From positions 2,863,631 through 2,927,630 of the forward strand of contig CM119267.1 of NCBI GenBank assembly GCA_051294375.1: a DNA stretch of 64,000 nucleotides, read 5' to 3'. The notes under the pieces are model-generated. The model saw nothing but the letters and a program-made list of their open reading frames with translations. It was not told where the DNA came from and ran no database searches. A program made the translations under genes and the position numbers. Source of the DNA: Paraspadella gotoi. Taxonomy: Eukaryota; Chaetognatha. Shown here piece after piece: positions 34,598-44,723 of this stretch. The first letter of the stretch is position 1. Each line of letters opens with the position of its first letter.

Positions 34598-34636
<39 letters not shown>
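34598..34636. repeat. CT microsatellite in GALNS 3' end
   Basis: (CT)n directly after the TAA stop, followed by an AATAAATTAAA at about 34690 that is the likely polyadenylation signal. Confidence 0.85.
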
Positions 34637-34748
34637 AATTTATTCTTTAACCACGTTAAACAAATTGATGCTTTTTGTACTGTATTCTTTAATAAATTAA
34701 ACGGGTTTGCACGCTCTCGCAGTTTGTGTTTTTTCATTAAAATTAAAA

Positions 34749-37691
34749 ATGGCTTCGCGTCCTTTGATTTCCGTTTACAACTCTAAGAGCGAAGTGATCC
34801 CTGGCAAGGAAATCCATCAACCTGCGGTGTTCAAAGCGCCGATTCGACCCGACATCGTCAGTTTCGTTCATGATCAGATGATGAAGAATACTAGACAGGC
34901 CGTGTCGGTCGACAAATGGGCGGGTAAGTTAAGATATTCGATCACTAGTTTTGATTTGCCGTTCGACTTACTCAAGATTCAAACAGAGAATTTTTTTCAA
35001 ATAAAACATTAATACGATTAATACTCCTACTCCACATTAAAAAAAAATCGATTTTAATAATATTAATAATGTAGTCAGCTCTTGAGCATATGAATGAAGC
35101 CATTAGTTGAGGTTTATTTTTATAATGTCATTCCCTTTAAAACCAATTTTTAACAGTGCTCCGTATTTGCTTTGCTGTGCCCCCTGTGGTCTTCTTCCGA
35201 ATGTCGTAGAGGTTGGTTTTTCGATATTTAGTAAAGTTTAACAAAATCCAGACTAATTAGGACAATTTTTCGTTTTCCCGCGAATCGTTCCGTTTGAAAA
35301 GGCAAACAAAGTTCCTCGGCCTCCTGGGGAACCGGTCGCGCCGTCGCCCGTATCCCTCGCGTCCGCGGAGGCGGCACCCACCGCTCCGGACAGGGCGCCT
35401 TTGGGAACATGTGTCGCGGAGGACGAATGTTCGCCCCCACCAAGACGTGGCGCCGATGGCATCATCGCATCAACACCAACCAAAAGCGCTTCGCCATGAC
35501 GTCGGCAATCGCTGCCTCGGGCGTTCCCGCGCTCGTCATGTCCAAGGGTCACAAGATCGAGGAGATCTCGGAAGTCCCGCTCGTCGTCGAAGATCGCGTC
35601 GAGTCAATCTCTAAGACCAAAGAGGCCGTCGGTCTCTTGAGGCGTTTGAAAGCTTGGAAGGACGTGGAGAGAGTTTACAAAAGCAAAAGGCTTAGGGCGG
35701 GAAAAGGAAAAATGAGGAACAGGCGGCGTGTCATGAAGGCGGGTCCCTGTATCGTTTACAATATTGACGGAGGAATTCGCCGGGCCTTTAGGAACATCCC
35801 GGGGGTGGCGCTGCTTAACGTGGATAAGTTAAATCTGCTTAATCTGGCCCCTGGAGGTCACGTCGGGCGGTTCTGCATTTGGACCGAAGGGGCTATGAAC
35901 AAGCTGGACGATCTTTACGGCACATGGAGCGCGGCATCTAAGAAAAAGTCAAACTACAATCTCCCGCAACCATTGTTGGCGAATTCGGATTTGACCAGAA
36001 TCTTACACAGCGAAGAGATTCAGTCGGCTCTGAGGCCCAAAAAACCGGGAAAAGTCGGTTCGTCGTTAAAGAGAAATCCGTTAAAGAACATTAACGAGAT
36101 GGCCAAGCTTAATCCTTTCGAAGTGGCCAAAAAACGGTCCGTCATTCTGGAAAGCTCAAAGAAAAAAGAGAAGGGTAAAGGAAAAAGAAAGCTCGAGGAC
36201 CAGGCGCAGTTAGACAAATCTAAAAAGTCAAAAGGACTCGATAAAAAGGACAAGAAAGAAAAAATAGAGAAAGCTTCCAAAAAGCCTGAAACTAAAAAAG
36301 CAGAATTAGAAAAGGAGCCATCTCCAGCGCCAGATACAAAACAAAAAGAGGAAAAGAAACAAAAAGGCAAGGCTGCGAAGAAGGCGATCGTTGAAGAACA
36401 TAAAGAAGAAACTAAATCACTTGATACCGCGGATTCGCCGCCTGAAAAGCCACCGGTTACGGATTCCATATTGGATGAGGCCGAGTCGAAAAAGTCAAAG
36501 AAGAGTAAACCGAAGAAGCAAAAAGCAGAGGCCGTTGCTGAGCCCGTTACTGAGCCCGTGCTCGATTCAGAGGAGGCCGTTGTTCAGCCCAAAGTAGACG
36601 TGGAGATGCAAGAGGCTCCACCGTTGGTTTCCGAAAAGGAAACCAAGTCGAAAGGAAAAATGCCACGGGGTGGAAAGCAAGAATCGAAGTCTCTCTCCGA
36701 AGTGAAGACAAAAGTAAAGGTAGTTAAAACTAAAAGCGGCGAGGACGAACTTAAGGCAAAAGCGGCGCCGCTCGACCNNNNNNNNNNAAGATGGAGGAAG
36801 AATTGGACGCTTTCGATTTCTTCTCTCCAGAGCCGATCGGCTCAGCGGCGAGGGAGCTGGAAAAGCATCAGGAGCAGCAGCAGACTCAGCCGAAGCAGCA
36901 GGAGCAAGAAGAAGCGGCGAAGCCAGTTGTCAAAGAGATGGAGGAACCAGCGACTTATTGGCCGAAATTCGAGGAGGAAGGCTTGGAGTACAAACCCATC
37001 GAGGGGCCCGTAGGCATCGATGTCCTTTTGGATAGGGGCAAAATATGGGCACCCCAAAGCGCCGAAAAGGTAAGATCGATGATTAAAACGATATAAGTCA
37101 ATCGATCGACTTAAATATTTTTTTTTTCATCCCTAGCCATCCGCAGAGACGGACATCCCTGCTGAAGTTCCAAAGTCCGAAGATGCAGAGAAGTCGAAAG
37201 AAAACAAAAAAGGCGGGAAGAAGCCGAGAAGAAAGTCGGAGAGAAAGTCAGAGTCTGAATTTTTTGCGGAGGTGACCGAGGATATGGAAGCCGGAACCAA
37301 GAAGCCGAAGAGAAAGGGGGAACGTCCATCGGAGTCGGAAGGTGGCGCGGAAGTTGGGGAAACGCCGGCGCCGCAGAGGGCCGACCTGACGAAAAGAAGG
37401 CAACGCAGAAAATCCGAGCGAAAATCCGAGTCTGAGGGCGCGGTTTCGGCACAGCCTGCAGAAGACGCGCAGAAAGATGCTAAGAGAGAGGGCCCTAAAA
37501 AGCCGCGAACCAAGTCCGGTCGTCAGTCCGAAACAGAACCCGTATCGGAAAGCGTTGTCGAGGCGCCCGTAGCGGCAGCTGCAGCCGCCACGTCCCCGGC
37601 TTCGGTCGAAGAGCCGTCTGCTGCGAAGACGAAAAAGGGCAAAAAACCTCGAAGAAAATCGGAGAGGCAATCAGAATCCGATCAAATGTAA
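34749..37691 (+). CDS. RpL4: Ribosomal protein uL4 (L4) with a very long C-terminal extension
   Basis: Structural component of the large ribosomal subunit. Exons: 34749-34923, 35302-37069 (interrupted by a 10-N gap at 36778-36787) and 37137-37691. The first 58 residues ([22 protein letters not shown]) and the core ([98 protein letters not shown]) are canonical to about residue 330. Eukaryotic L4 is normally about 400-430 aa; here the frame runs on for some 500 more residues. The extension is Lys/Glu-rich, then Gln-rich, then has five repeats around [14 protein letters not shown]. The N run hides the frame at one point, so the last 280 codons could belong to a second gene. The intergenic distance to GALNS is 152 bp. 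CTCTCGCAG about 29 bp before the ATG may be a terminal oligopyrimidine start or splice acceptor. Confidence 0.9.
36778..36787. other. Assembly gap (10 N) inside RpL4
   Basis: Run of 10 undetermined bases within the low-complexity Lys/Glu-rich tail. Reading through with exactly 10 bases gives the wrong frame on the far side; the frame beginning [12 protein letters not shown] is open from 36788 to the next donor, so the true gap length is not 10. Confidence 0.99.
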
Positions 37692-38010
37692 ACGGACGTT
37701 GAAAGATTAAATGACAAGTCATTGTTATAACCAAATATCATTTTCAAAATTCAGACTTTACAACAAAGTTGAATGTTCTCATTTCGTATTTTAAAAAATT
37801 AAAACTAGTTTTGAATTTTTATTGAAATTTTCGATTGATTAAATTAAGTTGAAAATTTTTATTCTGTGTTTTCTACTGTCTACGTAGATGCGTACAGGAA
37901 AGATAAATTAACTATTCAAACTGGACAATTTACATTGAATGAAACGGTTGTTATTACACGGTAAAAACTAAATGACTAATTTTGCAAAGTGTTTTCTTCT
38001 CCAATTGATT

Positions 38011-38871
38011 TTAAATATTTTCTGAATTGCCTTTTTGTTTATCTTCCGATGATTCGTCGTCGTCAGTTTGAATGGCGATTGCAACATCTGTTTCGACTGT
38101 CTCGTCGTTTCCGTTCTCCGTTTCGGCATGTCCACTTGTCGTCAAATCCGACCCGACCTGTTGTTGTTGTTGTTGTTCATTGTTGTCCTTCGCCTCCAGT
38201 CTCGTGGGCGCGGTCGCCGCCGAAATCCCGTGTCCGGTCGCTTCATCGTACGACGGCGGACGCAAGACTATCGCTGGGCAATATTCGGGCGGCGGATCTG
38301 TCGGCGAAACGGCGCCTCCGGTCGGCGCCCAGTACCACGCCGGTTCGCTGACGACGCGACCGACCGACGCCGCTGAATTCGGGGCGTTGACCGAGCGGCG
38401 ACAGCATTGGCGCCGATGCGACACTTTGCGGTGGATTCTCAGAGCGCCGGCAATCATGAGCACGCAGGCTCCGATGAGGAGCACGAAGCCGAAGGTGACC
38501 TCCGAGTAGGACAGAAGGGTAAACCCAAGTAGGGTCACTAAAACCCCGACGACGGCGGCGGTCAAACCAAAAAAGAGCAGCCAGTGTCCCGTCACTCCGG
38601 TAAGGAACGAAGCCTTTGGACCTCTCGGAGCGGAGGTGGTCCTCGTCGCGGCTTCGTCACGGGTCAGGCGTAAAATCACGTCAACGGTAGGTGGCGGGAG
38701 TTGTTGAAAAGCGGAAAGCGAGGCTGAAGAATGTGGAGCTTGAGACATCGGCGAATTTACGGATTGAAGCTGAGCGTCTGAAGCCGTCGCTGATGAAGAC
38801 GGAGAGAGATGAGAAGTAGCAATCGTTGAATGTTCCGCGGCAGGCTCCAAGTGATCGTCGACGTTAGTCAT
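38011..38871 (-). CDS. Two-helix membrane protein with PPxY motifs (286 aa)
   Basis: Predicted membrane adaptor, possibly a substrate or recruiter of NEDD4-type WW-domain ubiquitin ligases; no orthologue recognised. A Ser/Ala-rich cytoplasmic N-terminus of about 95 residues precedes a helical hairpin at about 97-120 and 125-145, followed by a basic cluster (RIHRKVSHRRQCCRR, with a vicinal Cys pair that could be palmitoylated). PPPEY is at 193-197 and PPSYDE at 205-210, two consecutive WW-binding motifs. A poly-Gln stretch and an acidic tail (DDDESSEDKQ) end the protein. The single exon starts at the ATG of MTNVDDH. It is convergent with RpL4, with about 320 bp between stop codons. PPxY after a transmembrane hairpin is seen in several small trafficking adaptors. 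Confidence 0.72.
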   Translation of the reverse strand: MTNVDDHLEPAAEHSTIATSHLSPSSSATASDAQLQSVNSPMSQAPHSSASLSAFQQLPPPTVDVILRLTRDEAATRTTSAPRGPKASFLTGVTGHWLLFFGLTAAVVGVLVTLLGFTLLSYSEVTFGFVLLIGACVLMIAGALRIHRKVSHRRQCCRRSVNAPNSAASVGRVVSEPAWYWAPTGGAVSPTDPPPEYCPAIVLRPPSYDEATGHGISAATAPTRLEAKDNNEQQQQQQVGSDLTTSGHAETENGNDETVETDVAIAIQTDDDESSEDKQKGNSENI

Positions 38872-39559
38872 TTTTATTTGGTTGGGGAAAAAAATTGATG
38901 GATCTTGCTATTCTCTTTTTTTTTTTCCTCGGAAGAAATCTGAAATGTCTGTCTCGCGATTCCACTCCGACAGAGATAATCCCAGATAATAGGGCGGAAC
39001 GGGCCTTTCCTCGGAAGTTTGTGCGAAAACCACAGGGGGAAAAGAAAATCAAGTCTCTTGGGATTTTATTATCTTTGTGACGATGGAAAAGAGAAAGAGA
39101 AACAAGGAGAGGATTAGAATTTAGATAAAAAGTGGAATTCGAATCGAATCGCGACTGTGGAATCTCTTCTCTCTTCTTGCGGTCTGAGCCTCTCTCATTT
39201 TCCGATCTGAGGCTTATTTTTTTTTTAACATTCGTTCTCTCGCTGTTGCCGGCCTTTTACATTTTCTCTTTTTCTTCTTTATCTTATTTTTTCCTTCCAC
39301 TTCTCCCTCTTGGCAAACTTTCAAAGTTTCCAATTCCTTCGGATCCGCTGACGTTGGTTCTTTGAGAAATCGAAACAAAACAGCAATCAGTTGATGGCGC
39401 TGGCGACGAAAAAAGTTTCTGGGGTGCGAAAATATAACAAAATGGCAACCAATGAATTAATGGTTTAAATTAGGGACCAACTCAGGAGATAATATAAAAT
39501 TTCGACTATTAGCAAAGTTTTTTCGTTGTCTTGACTAAATATTTAAGCAATCATTTTCA
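38872..39559. other. 5' region of the minus-strand membrane protein, no other gene
   Basis: Moderately GC-rich near 38940-39370 with T-rich tracts. Open frames at 38895-39080 and 39132-39365 have no recognisable similarity. Confidence 0.35.
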
Positions 39560-40070
39560 AAAAAAATTTACATTATACATCTTGATTAATACATTAAATG
39601 TTACTTATCTTTTTTTACATAATAAAAATTTTTTTTTGAAATCTTAAATTTTTTTGATGGATTCTGATAGAGCATAAAAAGTTAAACAAGAAATAAAAAT
39701 TCTTACGTTTTTTAAGTGAAAATATAAAAAAACTGATAAAAGCATCGAAAGATGATGATGATGATGATGATTTTTTACGGTTTTTCTTATTTTTGACTCA
39801 CTTATATATTTAAAAAAGAATTATACTTTGTGTAGACAACTTTTTATGAGCTATCTGAATCTGATCTTAAAATTTAAAAATTACCAAAAAAAATTTGGTC
39901 TTTGCTATCTATAAATAAATTTTTAAAAATTAATTATTTGGGTATAGAGCCATATTATAAATTTTTTGTCCATTGAAAGTATACTGTAAAAATGTATAAA
40001 TTTTCGTTTGAGCATGTACTCATTCTAAATTTTTGACTCACCCCATTGTGTGGGGCTACCCCTATTTAAA
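39560..40070 (-). repeat. Dispersed repeat family A, minus-strand copy
   Basis: Read on the minus strand from 40070 it gives ATAGGGGTAGCC, GTGAGTCAAAAATTT, GAGTACATGCTCAAACG, GGCTCTATACCC and ATCATCTTTCGATG in the same order as the copies at 1118 and 5396. The retrotransposon at 40124 is inserted just outside this repeat. Confidence 0.65.
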
Positions 40071-40108
40071 TTTTCATCGATCGATGACGACGCTGTTTAA
40101 TCTTTACT

Positions 40109-40123
40109 GTTTAGACTTTCGCT
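40109..40123. repeat. Target-site duplication, left copy
   Basis: GTTTAGACTTTCGCT, repeated exactly at 44528-44542 on the other side of the retrotransposon. Confidence 0.8.
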
Positions 40124-40335
40124 GCTGGTGGAACGTCTCAACCTCCTCGCGGTACCAGCGGGAACATCCTTTGGGATGGCAAAAAGAGACGGGAGGCCCG
40201 AAAAACAAGGAAAAGGTCAAGCCGAAAGGTGGACTCCCGATCCGTTTTTATGGGCAACGGAGTGGGCAAGGAACCTGCCACCCATGTCACCTCCTAAAAC
40301 AACATACTGGCTACAGCCTCTTAGGGCTGCGTCGC
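40124..40335 (+). repeat. Retrotransposon leader, direct repeat with its 3' region
   Basis: Shares with about 44090-44360, in the same orientation, the ordered blocks AGCGGGAACATCCTTT, GGATGGCAAAA, GAGACGGGAGGC, AAGCCGAAAGG, TCCCGATC, AACGGAGTGGG, GTCACCTCC and AACAACAT.CTGGCT. Both copies are inside the target-site duplication. Confidence 0.75.
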
Positions 40336-41308
40336 GTGATTTCAATAAGGATGAGGAACGAAGAAGACTGATGGAAGTGAAGGCGGCCCTGGTGACAATC
40401 CATCCTAACCCAGGGCCAAGGGACAAGTCAGAGACAGCAAAGGAAGCAAGGAGGAATAGAAGAAAGGAAAAGAGACAGGAGAAAAGAAGGAGGAAGCTAG
40501 AAAATGAAAGGCGAGAAGACAGTCAGAACGATGAAATTAAACAGCTAAATGTGGTTACCTGGAATGTCCAGAGAATGTCTTTAGAAGGCGCTAATTTAAG
40601 AAAAGCCCGATTAGTCGCCCGAGAGGCGGTTATCAGAGAATGGGATGTCGTTCTTCTAAGCGAAATTTGGGCGGAAAAAGATGGTGTCATTTGGATGGGA
40701 CAGGAGGAGGAAGCAGTAGTCATCATACATTCAACGAAGGCAGGAATCCTCCTGAGAGACGAAGCTTTAAAGAAATGGTGTGAAGAGGGACAAAAGAAAA
40801 AATTCTCAGAAAGATGCGTGTCAGTTAAACTGGGTAGGATCACACTGGTATCCACATACATGCCGGTGAAAAAAGCGAGGAAACCTGATAGAAACAGAAG
40901 AAACTCGGGAAAACGCTAAAAGAGCATATAGGCTGGACAAAAGATGATGAAATATTACTAGTGGGAGGAGACTTCAATGCGCATATAGGGGGAGATGAAA
41001 GTAGGAACAGGACTACGGGGGTCTTTGGACTAAGAAGGTCAAACGAGCAGGGCCGAGATTTGTGAACTGGTGCGAGGAGAATGGGTTGTGTTGGGTCAAC
41101 AACTTCTATAAGGAGAAAAACAGAGGGACATGGTTTTTCAACTTTGAACGGGAGATGGTACGAGCTAGATGGATTCATAATGAAGGCAGACCAACGCCAC
41201 CATTACGTTAAGAAAAGTAGGACTGTAGGTGATTTGTTCCTATCAGATCACAAACCCAAAAGAATTCTTGTGAAATTAAAAGGCAAAAAAATGGAGGAGA
41301 GCCTTTAG
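40128..41308 (+). pseudogene. Retrotransposon endonuclease portion, frameshifted
   Basis: Open from 40128 to 40919, with basic N-terminal segment (RRNRRKEKRQEKRRRK) and the endonuclease start NVVTWNVQRMS, LLSEIWAE and LVSTYMP. The frame breaks at about 40905. GGDFNAHIG continues in another frame, and a further piece ends with SDHKPKRILVKL at 41250-41290. In an intact element this nicks target DNA to prime reverse transcription. The TIHPNPGP segment resembles a 2A tail but lacks the upstream DxEx, so I do not call self-cleavage. Confidence 0.75.
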
Positions 41309-41804
41309 CAGGAAAAAAGTACCGGAAATCAAATGGGAGATGTTGAAGATAGAGGAGACAGAGAAGAAAGTACCAGGGAGAAGTAAGAAAGAAGCTAGAA
41401 CAAGACAGAGAAGATCTAGGATTTATTTCATCTAACTGGAACAGATTAGCACGATGTGTAATGGAGGCAGCGGAGTTAACATGCGGAAAGAAGGACAAGG
41501 GAGTTTCAGACCCATGGATGCTAGGGAAGGAAGAAGAGATGGAACTTATGAAAAGATCGATAACAAACTTAATAAACAAGAGGAATGAAATGATGGGAAT
41601 AGGACGAGGAGGTGGAGGAGGAGATGAAAGATTTAAATAAAGTAAAGACAGACCTGAGAGAAGCCAGAAATCTGTGGAATAAGACCAAGCGTAGATGGGA
41701 AAGAGAATGGTGGAATAATGTAATTAAGGAGTGTGCAGAGGCGGGCAGCAGAGGAGATATAGGGAAGATGTACAAAGTTTTTACGCCAACTAGGAAGTAG
41801 AGGA

Positions 41805-44059
41805 ATGAAGAAAGAAAGCTCGACCACACTGACCAAAGAGGAATTTAAGAACCAATTCTCAAAAGTAGGGTGTGAAAGGTTTGAAAACAGCCCAGATTCA
41901 ATTATGAAAGAGGTGGACTGCGCGGTGGATTTAAGAAATGATATAAGGACAAAGAAATGGAGAAAAATTTTAAACGAAACACCAGACAAAAAAGAGATAG
42001 CGAGGGAAATGTCGAAGATGAGAGACGCTGCTCCGGGTGAAGATGGAGTCAGGTTGTTATATTTGATAAAAGGTGGAGATTTGGTGATGAACGAGTTTGT
42101 TAAGGTAGTAACTTTTATGTTTGAAAACGATGCAGACACGTGGGAAGAGGGCCTAAAGAGAGGTTTGGTGGTACCAATTTGGAAGAGAAAAGGTAACAAA
42201 AAACGACCCCAATAACTACAGAGGAGTTTGTCTGCTATCCATGGCGAGCAGAGTCTTGGCTAGAGTAGTAGCTAGCAGACTTAAAAAGTGGGCTGAGGAC
42301 ATGGGGCTTCTGGATGACGATCAGGCAGGTTTTCGAAATGGTAGATCAACGGCTGACGCGACACAGATGATGATGAGGATGCAGGAGGATGCTTTAGATC
42401 TGGAGAGAAGGAGATTAAAGAAATCAAGACACATTTAATCCATCGGCAAGGTTGCTGGACCTAAGGAAAGCTTACCCAAGAGTAAACAAACCGGCTTTGT
42501 GGCGACTCCTAGGAAGATATGGCCTCGATGGTGCTTTCTTAAAAAGTTCTGATAAACCTCCACGAGACGACAGAGTACGCGGTGAGAGGAAAAGAAGGAG
42601 CAAGTGAAGCATGGGTCCCACAGAGGGGTTTGAGAGAAGGGTGCCCTACCTCATGTGACTTATTTAACATCTACCATCAAGCCGTCATGAGGAGAGCTGC
42701 AGAGGAGAGAAAAAACAAAGCGGAAGAGAAGAACCAAGTTTTTGGGATCGAGTACAACTGGGTTCCCGGTTGTTCTATTCAAGGGGATATGTGGGGTAGG
42801 AACAATTCGGAATCAGTCACGATAGTAATAGACAAGAGCCTTTTTGCGGACGACACGACGTTAGTAGGGGATGAGGAGGAGCTAGAGGTTGGGGTCGAGA
42901 TTGTGAAAGAAGTCATGGGCAGATATGAAGAGAGAAATAATGATGACAAAGAAGAGAGACTCGAGTTTGGGAGAGGGGATAGTGGGGAAGTGAGAATGCT
43001 GGGGAGCTGGATGGGTTGGAGTGAAGATATAAGGAACAGAATAAAGAGAGCGAATAAGACGTGGTGGAAGCTGAAAAAGCAGTTAAGTGGATCTAGCCTA
43101 TCTAAAAGATTGCAGGCAAGGGTTGTGGAAGCGTGTGTAGAAAATTCCTTGCTCTTTGACAGCGCAGTCAGGGTCTGGACTTTGAGAGAAATTAAAACTC
43201 TGCAGAGTTTCGTAGATAAAGCATACAGGTATGTGTGGAGGAAGGGAAACAAACCGCCTCTAATCCAAATGCAGGAAGAAGGTCGCAATATGCAAGATGT
43301 TAGGTCCTATTTGAAAATAAAAAGCCTAAGATGGAAAATTGAAAAGCGAGTACTTGAGAGGATAGGCCATGTGATGCGTATGGATGATGATAGAATGGCA
43401 AAAGCTGTGATTCTTGGTTGGATGAAGGAATTGGAAAATGGGAACTTAAGGGTAGAAGAAACAGGCGCACAAACCATTACTGGAGAAAGCTACTACGAGA
43501 AGCTGGGATAGATGTATGCGAAATTGGAGAAATAACTAAAGACCGTAAAATCTGGAGAATTAACGTGAAAGAGCGAATGAGTCACTTATGGGAATGGGAG
43601 AAAAGTTTAGGACACAAATGGACAGGGGAAGTTGTAGTTAGGAATGTTGAAAGAAAGCCAGGGACGTTGGTATGCTCATACTGCAACAAGGAATGCAAGT
43701 CAAGGGCGGGTCTAGCAACGCACAGAAAGCGAATGCATGAAGTCTCTAGCCATAAAAAGTCTTTTAGTTGTACTAAGTGCGGGGAGTTGTTTCAACAAGA
43801 GGCCAACTTGATGAATCATAGCAAAGTGTGTGGTGGTAGAGCCAAGGACCCGTCAAAAAGGAAATGTATTTGTGGGAAAGAATTTAGCCCTCACTATATC
43901 AGTAGGCATAGGAAAATGTGCGAGAAGGCTCAGAACATGTTAACTGGGCATGAACATGAGTCAGCTAGAGTCTTTAAGAGTGTGAGAGTAAAGTGTGAAA
44001 TATGTGGACTCGAGCTCGACAGATCAAATCGAGCTAGGCACATGCGACGACAGCACTAA
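41805..44059 (+). pseudogene. Retrotransposon reverse transcriptase and C-terminal zinc fingers, frameshifted
   Basis: Three overlapping frame pieces (41805-42215, 42241-42438, 42582-43511) together cover fingers and palm of a reverse transcriptase: AAPGEDGVRLLYLI, NYRGVCLLS, DDQAGFRNGRSTADA, PQRGLREGCPTSCDLFNIY and the catalytic FADDTTLVG. A frame change near 43450 leads into HYWRKLLREAGI and four Cys/His fingers (CSYCNKEC, CTKCGELF, CICGKEFS, CEICGLEL) ending at 44059. The fingers presumably bind nucleic acid during target-primed integration. There are at least three frameshifts. Confidence 0.8.
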
Positions 44060-44469
44060 GAGTGAGGCAGTCCCTCGTAGGAGCTAGCAGTACGTCTCTA
44101 CCTCCACGCGGTGCTAGCGGGAACATCCTTTCGGATGGCAAAAGAGACGGGAGGCTCAAGCGATCAAGGAGAAGGAAAAGCCGAAAGGCGGAATCCCGAT
44201 CTGTTTTCTTGAGTAACGGAGTGGGTCAGGCCCAGCCGACCTGGTCACCTCCCCCTCTTCCTCACCTTCCCAATCCCTCCCTCCCTCCTCCTCTCTCCCT
44301 CTCTTCCTCTATCTTTCCCCACCCTAATTAAACAACATTCTGGCTGCAAGCCTCTCAAGGCAAGTCTCAAGTCTACCATCTTAGACAGCTTTGAGAGTGA
44401 GGTAGTCCTCGTTGGACGAATGCCTTTCAAGTCAAGTCAAGTCCCTCGTAGGACGAACGCCTGTCAAGT

Positions 44470-44527
44470 CAAGTCAAGTCAAGTCAAGTCAAGTCAAGTC
44501 AAGTCAAGTCAAGTCAAGTCAAGTCAA
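44470..44527 (+). repeat. (AAGTC)n tail of the retrotransposon
   Basis: Twelve or so tandem AAGTC units at the 3' terminus, directly followed by the right target-site duplication. Shorter AAGTC runs occur at 44430-44450. A short simple-repeat tail instead of poly(A) is known in several non-LTR clades. Confidence 0.85.
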
Positions 44528-44542
44528 GTTTAGACTTTCGCT
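44528..44542. repeat. Target-site duplication, right copy
   Basis: GTTTAGACTTTCGCT, identical to 40109-40123. Confidence 0.8.
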
Positions 44543-44723
44543 AATATGTTATGAAAAATAATATGAAAGCTTGGACATGATAGGAAAATTGAGTTATTCC
44601 GAAATTTAGAATGAAAGGAGGTGATTTAAAATTCTTTTTAATGATGACTACTGTTACAATCTTTTTTTAAAATTTTTATCTGCATTAGTATAACCCTTTC
44701 ATCATTTTGTCCTGACTTAGACT

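Larger units (their letters stand above)
40124..44527 (+). mobile_element. Non-LTR retrotransposon (APE endonuclease, RT, C-terminal zinc fingers), 4.4 kb
   Basis: Flanked by a perfect 15-bp direct repeat (40109-40123 and 44528-44542). From 5' to 3': a leader of about 200 bases; an apurinic-like endonuclease region (NVVTWNVQRMS at about 40547, then STYMP and GGDFNAHIG near 40950-40990, SDHKP near 41248); a reverse transcriptase (NYRGVCLLS, GFRNGRSTAD, FADDTTLVG near 42847); and four C-terminal Cys/His fingers (43670-44055). The 3' end is a tandem AAGTC pentanucleotide tail. The leader sequence recurs, diverged, at 44090-44360. The reading frame is broken several times, so the copy is inactive. 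The family clade is not assigned. Confidence 0.85.

Noticed and set aside
40416-40440. 2A-like ribosome-skipping peptide (HPNPGP) in the retrotransposon
   Set aside because: Only the NPGP tail is present. The upstream Asp-x-Glu-x of a functional 2A is missing.
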